Shown here: positions 1 through 11,116 of the stretch, in pieces
How the letters are laid out: each line of letters starts with the position of its first letter
How positions within the stretch are numbered: the first letter of the stretch is position 1
Source: Trachythela sp. YZ-2020
Lineage: Eukaryota > Cnidaria > Anthozoa > Malacalcyonacea > Clavulariidae
DNA length: 64,000 nucleotides
NCBI GenBank assembly: GCA_016169945.1
Contig: JADLSH010000113.1
Span: 2,933,001-2,997,000 of the forward strand
Direction of reading: 5' to 3'
Made by a program: the position numbers and the translations under genes
The notes under the pieces: generated by a model
What the model saw: the letters and a program-made list of their open reading frames with translations, nothing else
The model's database searches: none
Told to the model about the DNA's origin: nothing

Positions 1-68
1 GAGAAACGTACAAATCATGCTGTTATGTCACGCACTATGTAAAATATTCGACATACTTCAGTCTATAT

Positions 69-956
69 GAGGGTATTATATTTCTAACAACAAACATTGC
101 GCTTCAAGACTTGATGATCGTAAAGCGCATCGCTCTAAAACATCTTTTCTCTACAATAGTTTGAGCGAACCATACGTGGGTATTTATGTGTATTTGTGGG
201 AAGCGAAAGAGAAATTATAAATCAGTGTTGAATATAATTCAGACATAAACGCGCAATGAACGAGCTCTATTTATTAGAGTTCAAGCTCGAGTTCAAGGTC
301 AGCTGTCACATATTCTTGATAATTATTACACTGTAAACGGGTCAAGTTTTTACAAGAAAACCGAAGAGCTTAGTTAACTATGGTTCTCCCTACGTCTTGC
401 AATATTTTAAGATGATCCTATAGCTCCTCGTTATTATACTTCGATTTGACCCAAACGCTTGAACAGACTCGATATAAGTATTCAGAGACGCATTCCTGAC
501 GACAAGTAATACGAGGGATATTATATTTCCAACAACAAACATTGCACCTTCAACACTAGACGATCGTACGGCGCATCGCTCTAAAACCTCTATACTCTAC
601 AATTGTTTTAGCGAACGTACATGCGTGGGTATTTGTTTGTATTTGTGGGAAACTAAAGAGAAACTAGATATCAATGTTGAATATAATTGAGACATAAACG
701 CGCAATAACGCGGAGCCCTATTTATTAGAGTTCAAGGCTAGACTATCACATATTCTTGATATAAATTATTACACTGTAAACAGGTCAAGTTTTTATAAGA
801 ACACCGAAGACCTTAGTTCTCCCTACATCTTGCCATATTTTAAGATGATCCTATAACTCCTAATTATTATACTTCGATTTGACCCAAACGCTTGAACAGA
901 CTCGATATATAAAGTACTCAGCGAGACGCATTCCTCACGACAACAGTGGAATACGC
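69..956. repeat. Direct tandem duplication, unit about 444 bp
   Basis: Two head-to-tail copies, about 69-512 and 513-956. Each starts GAGGGTATTATATTTC or GAGGGATATTATATTTCC and shares the order: AACAACAAACATTG, ATCGCTCTAAAACCTC-like, CACTGTAAAC, GTCAAGTTTTTA, TTTTAAGATGATCCTATA, CTTCGATTTGACCCAAACGC. Copies differ by small indels and substitutions. Neither copy has a convincing coding frame, so this is a non-coding repeat. The stretch from 957 to 1116 shows no feature except a GGTTCAATTCC string resembling a Pol III B box, with no matching A box. Confidence 0.85.
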
Positions 957-1116
957 AAGACATTAATCGCGCGCACGGCGCACGTATTGGTGAAACGTTG
1001 GCAGACCCATTCAAATGAGTAATCGCAGGGCCGCAGGTTCAATTCCTGTTGGAGAACTTAGAGTTCCATTTTTCCCAGCCGTTCCCGTTCAAGTCTAAAC
1101 CTTCAACCTTTCTTAT

Positions 1117-1560
1117 ATATACCTTAATGGCTTAATCTTCGACAGTTTGACTGTTTAACTGTTTAGTTTCTCCTTCAGAATTAGAACTAGATTTGAAATT
1201 GGCCACATATTTTAAAGTATTCGTTCTAGTCGATACTTTCGTGTTGAAAACCTTCGTATTTCCACATTTTTATATGAATTAACGACGTTTTGTCAATATA
1301 TTTTCACATTTCAAAACAAATGCGCCATGTTGAATTTAAGATCTAGCCTGCGAACAGGCAAATTAAATGATGTAATGATCCTCGTGAAACATTACGTCAG
1401 TGTTGGTTGTAAACCAATTGCTGATTAGCTAACGTTGCCTATTTTATATAAGCTCGTCGCTGAATGGCTAAAAGCTAACACTAACATAAACTAAACATAA
1501 ACATAAACATAAACATTAACAAAGTGATAGCATTATATCTGCTACGCAGATACAAAAATA
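1117..1560 (+). repeat. Interspersed repeat 'B', copy 1
   Basis: About 440 bp, matching 2382-2818 almost end to end. Shared blocks include CCTTAATGGCTTAATC, CTCCTTCAGAA, AATTAACGACGTTTTGTC, AGCCTGCGAACAGGC and GCTCGTCGCTGAATGGCTAA. It ends in a perfect palindrome, TATCTGC-TAC-GCAGATA (1536-1552), followed by CAAAAATA. A short ACATAAACATAAAC run precedes the end. There is no ORF. It looks like a non-autonomous mobile element; the class is not determined. Confidence 0.8.
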
Positions 1561-1634
1561 GGTACGCTAAGCGTACATGTATCTGCTCATGGTAATGCCA
1601 CAGTTGTTCATGAAGGAGTAATATTCAACAATAA
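1554..1634 (-). repeat. Terminal fragment of interspersed repeat 'A'
   Basis: Reverse complement of the right ends of repeats at 28111-29066 and 38441-40555. It starts AAAAATAGGTACGC and holds a perfect palindrome GTACGC-TAA-GCGTAC (1562-1576), then TATCTGCTCATGG and a TTCATGAAGGAGTAATATTC block. It abuts or overlaps the end of repeat B at the shared CAAAAATA string, so two palindromes lie only 9 bp apart. Confidence 0.75.
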
Positions 1635-2381
1635 GCAATTTCGTAATTACGGGCGCCATTTTGCAAAGGGGCAAACACAATAAAGCAACAATAGCATGAC
1701 TCTAGGGACAAGTATTCCCATTGGGACGAGGTGTTTATAGTTACTACGGCCGGCAGAGCCAAGCCGTAAGTTTAATATGCCCCTGTCTGTTTTCTTCGTC
1801 GTCGTCGTCGTCGTCGTCGTGGCTTTTTGGGGGTGTCACAAACTTGCACTTCCACGGTCACCCAAGTCACCCGCACAAAACGCATGCAATTTTCTTGTGT
1901 GCATCTTAGAATACTTGCGCATTTTGAGGTACGTACTTGTGTTTTAACCAGATCAATAACGCATCAAGGGAACGATACGATAAATGCAAGTGCAATAGGA
2001 ACGAGAAACGTACAAATCATGCTGATATTCGTCACATTTAACTCTAAAGGTTTTAGGACAATATGCTACTTGCTAGTGCTTACCTTGCCTCCTGACTCAA
2101 ATGTTATTGATATTCAACAGGCCAAGTTTGCTATGTTCAAAATAATATAGAACATAAAGTCATAAAGACGCTGTTGATTTGATGCATAATTTTCATCGTA
2201 AAATTCAAACTTCCTCATGTTTACAAACAATGCTCGCCCTTCAGTAATCAAAATAAGTAAACAAATATAACCACTAAATGTGGAATTGGTCACAAAGTTT
2301 AAAATATTAGCTAGTATTCATGGTAGTCAAGTTGACTTTAGTATTGAAAACCTATGTATATAAACAAGATGAGTATTTCTG
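1635..2381. other. Intergenic stretch with a GTC microsatellite
   Basis: Non-coding. A (GTC)n run of about eight units lies at 1796-1820, and short ORFs across it are by-products of that run. Around 2002, GAGAAACGTACAAATCATGC repeats the first 20 bases of the window, so part of the left edge belongs to another repeat. No gene is seen. Confidence 0.6.
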
Positions 2382-2818
2382 ATATACCTTAATGGCTTAA
2401 TCCTCGACAGTTTGTCTGTTTAACTGTTTAGTTTCTCCTTCAGAAATAGAACTACATTCGAAAATGGCCACATATTTTAAAGCAGTCGTTTTAGTCGATA
2501 CTTTCGTATTGAAAACATTCGTATTTCCACGTTTTTATATGAATTAACGACGTTTTGTCAATATATTTTGACATTTCAAAACACATACGCCATGTTGAAT
2601 TTAAGAGCTAGCCTGCGAACAGGCAAATTGAATGATGTAATTCCTCGTGAAACATTACGTCATTATTTGTTGTAAGCCAGTTGCTGATTGGCTAGAGTTG
2701 CCTATTTTATATACAAGCTCGTCGCTGAATGGCTAAAAGTTACACTAACATTACATTAACATAAACATAAACATTTACAACACGATAGCATTATATCTGC
2801 TACGCAGATACAAAAATA
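2382..2818 (+). repeat. Interspersed repeat 'B', copy 2
   Basis: Same 440-bp family as 1117-1560 and in the same orientation, ending in the same TATCTGC-TAC-GCAGATA palindrome and CAAAAATA. Here the next sequence is ACTGCTCGAAAAG, the start of a different repeat (C), instead of repeat A. A third, minus-strand fragment of B lies around 36440-37050. Confidence 0.8.
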
Positions 2819-3012
2819 CTGCTCGAAAAGTTTATGAAAATTTTGAAACGTTTTGTGAAGGTCTAAAGTTGAATGTTACAGTAAATCAAAGCTAAAAGAG
2901 TACATAATATCATACCACTTTATATAGTTGGGCTTTTAGTTGTGCAATTGATAATTTTATAGTTAAAAACAAAATAACAATATTTTGTACAAATTAAAAT
3001 ATAAAAAATATA
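2812..3012 (+). repeat. AT-rich interspersed repeat 'C'
   Basis: Matches the reverse complement of 13135-13355: AAAAATACTGCTCGAAAAG, TTTTGAAACGTTTTGTGAAG, TAAATCAAAGCTAAAAGAGT, TATATAGTTGGGCTTTTAGT, TGCAATTGATAATTTTATAG. Two further diverged partial copies lie at about 12830-13130. Non-coding. Confidence 0.75.
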
Positions 3013-3719
3013 CAGTGTTGCGTGTTAACATGTTTACAAAAACATTTGGGGAGTAAATTGTTTGGTTCAAATGGGCGAGGGGATTCTGCATGCATGTATT
3101 TCTAGTAGTTAATTGCTAAAATACACTGCCAAACCCGGCAGACCGTCTTTCACATTGTCTTTCACATGCTCCGCCGCGCCCGCCTTGTGGGTGTTCCGCC
3201 GCAGGTTGACCGTCTACGGCGCAGGCTAGAGAATGGAAGGCATAAGATTTGAAACATAAAAAACTGTTTAAAGCGATCAACCAGACAACCACGTGTGCCA
3301 GTGATTAGTCATGATATTCAAATCTTTTTGCAATGACATGAGTATATTCATCATTTTTTGAAAAGTCATATTTCGTACGAAGAAAAAAGGTTTTGTTTCA
3401 GTATAGAATAATATATGCGAATGTTTAAGCACTCGGCGTACAAAATTGGTGTCTGAATTATTCCTACAAGACTGATTGAACATTTTACAAGTAGTTAAAA
3501 TACTAACCAGGGAATTTTTTGAACATAGGCTTCTAGAACTTAATAGGCAAAAATTTTGAAGCAATCGTCTTATTCTGTCAAAACAACTGTTCAGTGGGCT
3601 TAATGAAAATAACCACCGATACAAAAACGAGGCATGAGACTGAGTGTCTTTAAACAGGCTAAAAATTCTTACAATGAGTATATTCTGTATTTATTCGCCT
3701 AGTTTTTGGTCTAATCATC
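3013..3719. other. Intergenic, no feature recognised
   Basis: A GC-richer patch at about 3127-3230 contains CCGCCGCGCCCGCC-like sequence, followed by ordinary AT-rich DNA. The open frames here have no recognisable domains and no splice or start context. Confidence 0.5.
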
Positions 3720-4930
3720 CTTTTAATTTATGTCAATTAAGAGAAAATTGTGACAGGTGAAAATGTTCGGAGAGTTCTATTTTTTCTGCTCGTAGTTGCA
3801 GGAAATCGCCATTTTCAATATTGTACAGTATTTATCGGAAAAGTATTTATCGAAAAATAATTTTAAAATAGTGGACTCATGTCTTATGTTGCTTGAATCA
3901 CGAAAACTACGCATTTGTATTCGTTCCGTCGTTATGTATATAGTTTAAGTGTGTTGTCAAAGCAATGTCAGAAGTTTTTATTAAGTAGGCGTTCAAGTAT
4001 AGATTTCATTGCAAGTAACTGCATAACGTTCACTCAATTCACTTCAAGGCAGCTGGCGTATATACGTGTAAAATAATATTGCCTATATACAGAAGAAATA
4101 ATACTGTATTTTAAAGAAACACAACAGCCAAAATAAGGTAGGATTTGTTTGCAATATATTTTATGATGTTAATATGTGCTACCGAACCAACAACGTTGTA
4201 AGTTTTCTATTAAATAGAATAAAACCAATAATATTATATTATGTTTGCCATGAATTGTACGTTTGAATCTATGATATATTACATTATTAACGCGCATTGC
4301 AGTGAATAAAATATATACAGTATTTTGTGGACACATTTGTATACATTATGAAAACTTAAATATGGAACAAAAAGGGAAAAATGAAAACATTTTAAGAGGG
4401 CAAGATATGGGACAGTACTGTACATGACGTTCATTTAAAAATTGCTTAATTTATATTCACTTGTATTCTCTTTTTACAAAAGCACAAATTTTGTCGCTAA
4501 TATATCTTGCACGCGCCTAAAACATCTATAACATCTTGCCTCTATAACAACATGAACACGGTACACGGAAGTTGGAGTAACTTTATTCTTCAGAATATGT
4601 TTTTGAAATTCGACATAAAATTATTTTCAAACGACTGCATATTTGTTATTGTCCTGCGCACACAGCAACGAGGCACGGTTGGACAAGGCTAGCGAGATCT
4701 ATTAAATCTTTAATTGTGAGTTAAACCGTGAACCATTCGCCACATTGTTCTATGCTAGAACATTTTCAATTCATCAACCAAATAAGGCAATAAGCAGCAA
4801 AATATTTTCTATTGAAGAAAAAACGAACCGCGATGTTAAATTGCGTTCGGTGCCCTATAGCATTTACCAATTTTGGTAAAGCATATAGTCTCGACGTTGC
4901 ACCGGTCGGTTTGATCACAATTATTGTAAA
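3720..4930. repeat. Old segmental duplication, copy 1
   Basis: This stretch aligns piecemeal, in the same order, with about 6480-8280. Pairs of matching blocks: TTATGTTGCTTGAATCACGAAAA with TTATGTTGCTTAAATAACGAAAA-like text; GAGTAGGCGT-type text; AAAGAAACACA; ATTATTAACGCGCATT; AATTCATCAACCAAATAAGG with AATTCATCAACAAAATAAGG. Divergence is high with many indels, so the duplication is old. No conserved reading frame is evident, so it is probably non-coding. Confidence 0.6.
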
Positions 4931-4938
4931 ATGGAAAC

Positions 4939-5300
4939 AGGGGTCATCCAAGGAAAATTTAGAACTGCCCATTTTGGCGGCGGAACAGGCAATTGGCCGC
5001 GAATTCCCTCGCGTGTGAGGGGGAAGCTGGCTCCAAGCACTGTCACAGCGTTATCCCAAAGATATAAATTTTTAGGAATTTGTTAAAATGTAAAAAGTAT
5101 TTGAAAGTATATATGATCATAATGACCAATTCAAATAATATATTAAATATTGAATGTCTGGACATTTTTCGGGTTTGTGAATTCAACATGTTCTCTCCTA
5201 CACTCAAATTTTAGGACTGCTCATTTTAGGTTTTAGAATTACCCATTTTACAATTAGAACTGCCCATTTTGGAAAATGGCAGGCCTTAGGATGACCCCTG
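4939..5300. mobile_element. hAT-type miniature element (MITE), 362 bp
   Basis: The ends are CAGGGGTCATCC at 4939-4950 and GGATGACCCCTG at 5289-5300, perfect inverted repeats beginning CA and ending TG. The flanks are an exact 8-bp duplication, AATGGAAA at 4931-4938 and 5301-5308. An 8-bp duplication with CAGGG-type ends is the hallmark of hAT transposons. A subterminal block TTAGAACTGCCCATTTTGG-like occurs near both ends and again internally. There is no transposase, so it would depend on an enzyme encoded elsewhere. Confidence 0.9.
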
Positions 5301-5308
5301 AATGGAAA

Positions 5309-6479
5309 TATACATGCAAGAATGAGTAGTCTATAATACACAATTAGAAATTAAACCGTTAGTGTAAAACGACCGGTTGTGGGTTTTGAATGGTCTCCCT
5401 TCCAAATATTCGGCAATACGCCATATTGATTTCAAGACTTGTCTTTAAATTTATACTTAAAATCATGGATAATCGATGAAAGTATATATCTATCAAATTG
5501 AAACAATTTTGAATGTCAATCCCCCAGCTGACAGCCAAAAAGGTCCGCCTAATTTGGGGTGTAGCGATGGCCGTGGCGTTGAATATGAAGCGCTTTTGGG
5601 CGTACACGACAGCTATTCAATCAAAAAGAGAAAAATATAAATCCCGAAATATAGAGCAATGGCTCTTCTTCAGGAGAGCTGGTAGGAAGACGTCATAAAA
5701 ATTCTAATGATGAAGTGCTTTAATTTGCTCGAAACGTCAAGAAGTATTCTTCCCTTTCAAACTCGATGGCTGCATGCCGTGCCCTACTAGAAGGTTAGCC
5801 TGCCTCTAGGTTACTTCTTATCAAGAACAGTAAATTCAACCTATTACGGGACCGCAAGCTGTGAAAGAAGTAAACATATATTGTTTCAAAAAGTATTATA
5901 GTCTTAATTTAATGGATGGGCTAATATCTGGATTATATATACGGCGGCAGATCGCAGTATTGAATCTAAATTTTTGTCATAAGTTGCCATTCTTTTTGTC
6001 CAGTGCGTTAGTTTATCTTGCAACTTGTTTTAAGTATACTGCGTATACATGACTTTTAACACATATAACATTGTTTCAGAGTTAGCTATAAGCCTTGTGT
6101 CTGCACTCTTTTTAATATATTTCTTGAATCAAATGGACTCATTTGATATCGAAAAGTGGCAGTGTTAAACTTTATGATATTTTAAATTTTGAAATATTTG
6201 AACTGAAAAATATTCAACCCCGTATTAAGCTTAATATAATATTTAGAATTCTAAACAAAGAGTTGTGTATTCGTTGTGTTTTGAAAAGAGCATTTTTTAC
6301 TGCTTGTTACCGTGAAATCGAACCATTTGTTCTGCCTCATATGAGAGAACACTTACCTACAGATGCGAGGGATTTAAACAAGCAGTATATTGCAATACTA
6401 CGTGGTGTCTCAATGAAATGAAATATTTAATTTTATACAGGGCAGTTCAGATACAAACTTCAGCAAACTGTTGTAGAAT
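5309..6479. other. Intergenic, no gene recognised
   Basis: AT-rich DNA with several short open frames. The longest, at about 6143-6421, has no domain I recognise and no evident exon boundaries. I see no RNA gene or repeat shared with the rest of the window. Confidence 0.4.
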
Positions 6480-8280
6480 AATATCTATGTTGGACTGCAC
6501 GTTTGTCCCGTGTAACATCGCGTTAAAACAAGTTTAAATTGTTGGACCTAAATCTTACTTATGTTGCTTAAATAACGAAAAACTATGCATTGTTATACTC
6601 GTGTTTGGGCGGTGAAAACTTTTGAATTTCATCATTGGGGATATAGTGTACTGTCAAAATAATATTGGGTTAATCTATTCGAATTCGTCTAACACTTTCA
6701 CCTGCTGACCCTTGAGTAGGCGTCAACGTTCAGATTTCAGTACAAATATACAGTAAAGGCATCACGTCCACATCACGTCCATGTACAGCTGTCATCTTTA
6801 TGTGCGAAATACTTCCTGCCTGTGAAGAAAAAATACTATCTATAAAAGAAACACATTCAAATTAAGTTACGATTAAATTTCTGATTGTATGGAAAATACT
6901 GTTGAGCGTATATGCATGTATGCTTCCAGAACCGTAACAACATAGAGCGACTGTTCTCTATTAAAAAATTGAACAATTTGATACCTATTTACCATAAATA
7001 GTACGTTAGAATCATTCAAGGTCGACATCCTTGGGGGATGGGGGGACGAATCCCCCCCACACTTTTGGGCAGAGGAGGATCAATATGTAATTATCCCTCA
7101 CTTTTTCCACTTTGCTTATACAACATGTTCAGATCATCAGAATTCTGTAAAGTCTTCCCCCAAAGTCCATGAAATGGCGTTTCAGATACTCTAGATTTCT
7201 GGGGGAGCATGCCGCATATCCCCTATGTGCCCTCGTGCTTTCGGCACTTGATACCTGCGCATTTCCGCTAGCGGCATGGGGCCTCAATAGACAAATTTGG
7301 TTTGGGCTGGCCCCTTTACCACGCCTTTCGTCGGGCAAAACGTACCCACACCTAAGACCCAAGTTACGCTTCTGTCGGTAGATGTCTATAAATGATGCGG
7401 AAATGCCCTGAAAACATTTAATGTGCTACATGTCCCCATAACTATTAGCATGCTCCACTCCCCCCCCCCACACACACTTTTTGAGATGGATTTTCACCCT
7501 TGGAATCATTGGGTTATTAACGCGCATTACCGTGAATATAATAGTATTCAGTGGATAGTGTAAACATAGAAACAAAAACTGGAAAATGAAAATTACATCA
7601 TGACGACAGCCCAATTAGATATGGAGCAATACGTCGAGACGCCGGTACATATTGTACTGTAGGTTGTGTTTTCAGTACAAAAAGTATTAGTTATGCTATA
7701 TTACATATCTCTAACAACATTGACACAATGCATAAATTTTAAAATCCTTTTCCGGCTGATAATTACAGGAAATATATAATAAATGTTATTCCAAATAGAG
7801 AATGCATGATTATAACAAACATTCAATTTTTTAAAACTGCATATATTTTCAATCTAAACTCGATTCAACTTCAGCAGTTAAATTCACGATATCAGATAAA
7901 ATTAAGACAAATTTTAGAGATACCGCTAATGTGCAGGTGCTGAACTAATATTTGAGTTTGACTTCAAATCATTTTCAAACTATACTGTTTGTTAATAAGG
8001 CACACGCACTGCGGGCACATTAGCGTTAGACCACGCAGAGCGATCTCTTCGTTTTTATTGCGAATTAGACCAAGAAAGCTACGTGAAACTTTTTTTAATT
8101 CATCAACAAAATAAGGAGCAAAATATTTTTCTGTGAACACAACAAAAACCAACCGTGTTCCTGAAATAGGTATCATCCTCATCGTTCGTGCAAGCATACA
8201 CAATACAACGACAGGATACGATCGAACAGCTAAACATTTCTTCGTTCCATACATCATATACATGCATGCATCCACAAAAA
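6480..8280. repeat. Old segmental duplication, copy 2
   Basis: Collinear with about 3720-4930. It carries a later insertion, the hAT-type element at 7017-7502, between blocks that are adjacent in copy 1 (GTACGTTAGAATCATT and ATTATTAACGCGCATT). That gives the relative order: duplication first, insertion second. Confidence 0.6.
7017..7502. mobile_element. hAT-like miniature element, 486 bp
   Basis: Flanked by an exact 8-bp duplication, GAATCATT at 7009-7016 and 7503-7510. The ends are CAAGGTCGACATCC and GGATTTTCACCCTTG, an imperfect inverted repeat starting CA and ending TG. It is far more GC-rich than its surroundings, with runs of C and G (for example a C run near 7460). The homologous copy of the host sequence at about 4270-4280 lacks it, an empty-site comparison that supports insertion. 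No transposase is encoded. Confidence 0.75.
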
Positions 8281-8326
8281 TCTCATTGACTTTGAAAGTG
8301 TATAACGGGAAGATTAAAAGTGCAGA

Positions 8327-8854
8327 TACCGTAAACCTCCGACTATAAGCCCTGGCTTATATTCGTTCGTAAGCATTTTTTCATGAGCTTATATTCGGGG
8401 GGCTAATACATGGACAGCATATTGTGGAAAGCTGGAAAGTCTGGAAAGTTACGGCAGTTATCACAGGCCAACAAAGAAAAGCACCAGAAGGAACGTGGGT
8501 CCTCGGAGGAGGGATAGAACTTCCATGTTTATATTACCTTCACGGACCGAAGTCACACAGAAGATTCGTCCGTGATGCCTTGAAAGATCATTAGCATGAA
8601 CAAGCTTTTTTTAAACTTAATAAAAGACTAATAAATACTGGTATATCTTGTTCAGTTATAAGCCAAAGTCTTAGATGGGGTGACTGACATTTGGAATGTT
8701 CTGAGCTATAATGAATATGATGGGCTTATACACGGCGGTGCTTATATTCCGAGGGGCTTATATTTGGAATGGTTTGAGCGTTAGTGAATATAGTGGGCTT
8801 ATATACACGGGGGTGCTTATATTCGGGTGGGCTTATAGTCGCAGGTTTACGGTA
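8327..8854. mobile_element. Tc1/mariner-like miniature element with TA ends
   Basis: Inverted ends: TACCGTAAACCTCCGACTAT at 8327 and ATAGTCGCAGGTTTACGGTA ending at 8854, one mismatch in about 25 bp continuing into the AAGCC/GGCTT block. TA at both outer edges fits the TA duplication of Tc1/mariner-type elements, but a 2-bp duplication is weak proof. The right third holds an internal tandem array of GGGCTTATA and GTGCTTATATTC units (about 8700-8840). No transposase ORF. Confidence 0.65.
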
Positions 8855-10095
8855 TTTCGCAGTTCATCTGCATGTAGAGTCATAGACGTACGGGGGCAAA
8901 TAGAAAATTACCTGAATTTTAAACTGACCCAAAATGCTCGAATTTGGATTATAAATCTATATGCTGAATTTTCACTGTGGACTCGAAATGAACGTTTACA
9001 AATTGAACTGGCTAAAAGGTTACATAATTATTTTGTTAATTATGTTGCTCTTTAATATTAAATAGTTTTGTCGGCATGTGCTCGTCAGGACAGTAGTCAT
9101 TGGTGCGACTAATTTTTTCGAGGCCAAAAGACTGAGAATTTGTGGGGGCTCAGGGGGCATGCTCCCTCGGAAAATATTGAAAATATGAAGGTTCTGAAAG
9201 GATATTTCGTGCATTCTGAGACCACTCTGATACTCAGATAATATACACTAACGTACACTCATTGCCATTCTCAATAATAATAATAACCAAGGTTCAGTTA
9301 TCAGTTACTAAATAATCATTCAGTTTAATTCTTAAAGAAAAAAGATATTTTCGGTGAAATTATTGGTGCGACAATGGCATTTTCTCCGTTCAGTCTTGGC
9401 CTATTGTTGTGCGAAGATAGGTTTCACGAATATTGTATCTTACCAAATTTTTAATAAAATCTTAGAAACATATACCATGTTAAATTAAACTTGTCTATAC
9501 ATTGCATAGAGAAACGTGTATATAAGAGAACTAGGAAATTATAACAAAGGTACATGAAGGTCAAATTCGAATAGATTTGTGTTACATGCTATATAGAACA
9601 TGCATGCTATATAGAACATTCTGAATCCACTTCACTGTTCTGAAATCGAGTAAACACAGACGACTAAATTGTAAAAGCATCATAAAAGCATCATAAAATG
9701 CTGATAAGTGGTCAATAAATATCATACCAACCCAAAATGTACTGTAAAATTAAGTAAATTATTAATCAACGCTTCAATAAATTCGACACTCGTATCTCAC
9801 AACATGAATAAATTGAAAGTATTTACAACTGAGACGTAACGTGTGGTGCAAGGCATATTTTAACATATATACTGGGGGCCACTTGGCCCCCCAGGCCCTC
9901 TTGATGGCCCCCCACTTACACAGAATTGGCCGCCCACTCCCTGGGCCCTTTATACATTGCGTCGTTTATAGAGTAAATGATTTGTCTGTGTTTAACGAAA
10001 TATTGTTTTTATGGCTTATATAATTAGGCATTTTTAAAGTTTTAGTTAAAACATTGAAATACTATTGGATTACAAGTAAAATATTCAATCTTAAT
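8855..10095. other. Intergenic, repeat debris
   Basis: Contains a GGGGGCTCAGGGGGCATGCT block near 9145, a short (AAT)n at about 9272, a duplicated ATGCTATATAGAACAT at 9590-9620, and a C-rich patch at 9870-9950. These look like worn mobile-element pieces without identifiable ends. No coding region is supported. Confidence 0.4.
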
Positions 10096-10235
10096 GCTCT
10101 TTTCCACTCATCGCAAAACCAACGCGCAAACTCGCTGCGAGTTCTTGCATGTAATTAAAATAAACTGTTCAGCATTATGATTGGATGCAGCGAGTGCTCG
10201 CAGCGAACTTGTTTTTGCGACGAGTGGAAAAGAGC
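10096..10235. mobile_element. Foldback miniature element, about 140 bp
   Basis: Nearly all inverted repeat: GCTCTTTTCCACTCATCGCA at the left and TGCGACGAGTGGAAAAGAGC at the right, followed inward by CTCGCTGCGAGTT and CTCGCAGCGA. A second copy at about 27150-27285 shares the core TGCGAGTTCTTGCATG, TTAAAATAAACTGT and TGATTGGATG, and the same right end. Two copies in one window show a mobile, non-autonomous family. Confidence 0.8.
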
Positions 10236-10557
10236 CTTTATATTATTCAGAATTTGCAATTGCAGAGCTCCAGATTTCAAAATTTTCCCGGGAAAAACTC
10301 GCCCGGTCCCATACAGGGCTCGCGCTTTCAGCACTCAGATTAAGGGCCCTTTTTCACAAATGGTCCCCCGCTTAGAAATCCTTAAAATATGCCCTGGTGT
10401 GGTGCGAAAGCATCACCCGCACCATCTGACTTAGAACCCTCTTCCCTATAGATTTCCTATTATGTTTGTCGTTGGTCGAAAATAAAATATATTTCATTAT
10501 ATTTCTATTCAGACGATCTGCTTATTTGCACAAACAAAATACACAAAGATTAAGAGA
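10236..10557 (+). promoter_or_regulatory. Upstream region of the YWTD-EGF gene
   Basis: The sequence immediately before the first exon. TATTTCTATTCAG ending near 10512 could be a splice acceptor for an untranslated leader exon; no strong TATA box or other promoter motif is evident. The left half (10260-10440) is GC-richer and resembles worn repeat sequence. Treat the promoter label as positional only. Confidence 0.25.
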
Positions 10558-10810
10558 ATGATTCTCGTTCCAACGAAAATTGTAATTGGCTTAATCATCT
10601 TGACATACTTTGGTGGAACTCTGATCATTTGTAATGAAGGTATCCCCATTTGTCACAAGCGCTTGACAGAACTCAAAGAAGACGCGAAAGACTGGCGAGA
10701 AAGATGTTTAACTAAAAGTCGAAAAGAGATTGATTCCCCATGTTGTAAGGCAGAAAAAGATTACCTTCAGGATAGAATGCGTTCGCACTCGAAGATGTGT
10801 TTTTATGAAG
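10558..10810 (+). CDS. YWTD-EGF gene exon 1: signal peptide and Cys-rich N-terminus
   Basis: Encodes 84 codons plus one base. Residues 1-25 are a basic start followed by a long hydrophobic run (VIGLIILTYFGG), a good signal peptide. Residues 26-84 form a short charged segment with cysteines at 32, 50, 62, 63 and 81 that I do not recognise as a known domain. The ATG at 10558 is the first in frame and is directly followed by the signal sequence. The donor G|GTAATA at 10811 splits a codon after its first base (phase 1), and joining it to the exon at 15740 restores Gly. The open frame continues into the intron but reads unlike coding sequence there. The protein is likely secreted or type I membrane. 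An upstream untranslated exon is possible. Confidence 0.75.
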
Positions 10811-11116
10811 GTAATATAATCAAATTTCATATCGCGTTGGCGTTGGGCATAAATGACTTTTGCGCATTATCTTAAAAAAATCAATACAATATTAGTTCAA
10901 ACAATCCGGGAAGTTCTCTCGATAATGCCTAATGTTGTCTTTCTTCTATTCGACGAAATTTCAGTATTCATTAGTTTTAAAATCCCATACAATAGAAACC
11001 CGAAATCTCCTATTTTTACAGTATATCCACGTTTCGACTAATGTCAATAATAATCAGGAATGAATACTTCTAGAAAAATATGTGATAGCAAAGCTGTCTG
11101 AACCTATCAACCATAC
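10811..11116. other. Start of intron 1
   Basis: Non-coding sequence after the exon 1 donor. No element is recognised before the LTR at 11117. Confidence 0.5.

Noticed and set aside
960..1075. Possible tRNA or tRNA-derived SINE
   Set aside because: GCAGGTTCAATTCCTGT gives a good T-arm and B box, but no A box, anticodon stem or acceptor stem could be matched.
1721..1909. Open frame with a poly-serine run
   Set aside because: The run is the (GTC)n microsatellite; no coding support on either side.
7129..7381. Overlapping open frames on both strands
   Set aside because: They lie inside the GC-rich hAT-like element at 7017-7502, where stop codons are rare for base-composition reasons.
10811..10875. 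Continuation of the exon 1 open frame past 10810
   Set aside because: The donor G|GTAATA gives a phase that fits exon 2 exactly, and the read-through residues look like intron translation.
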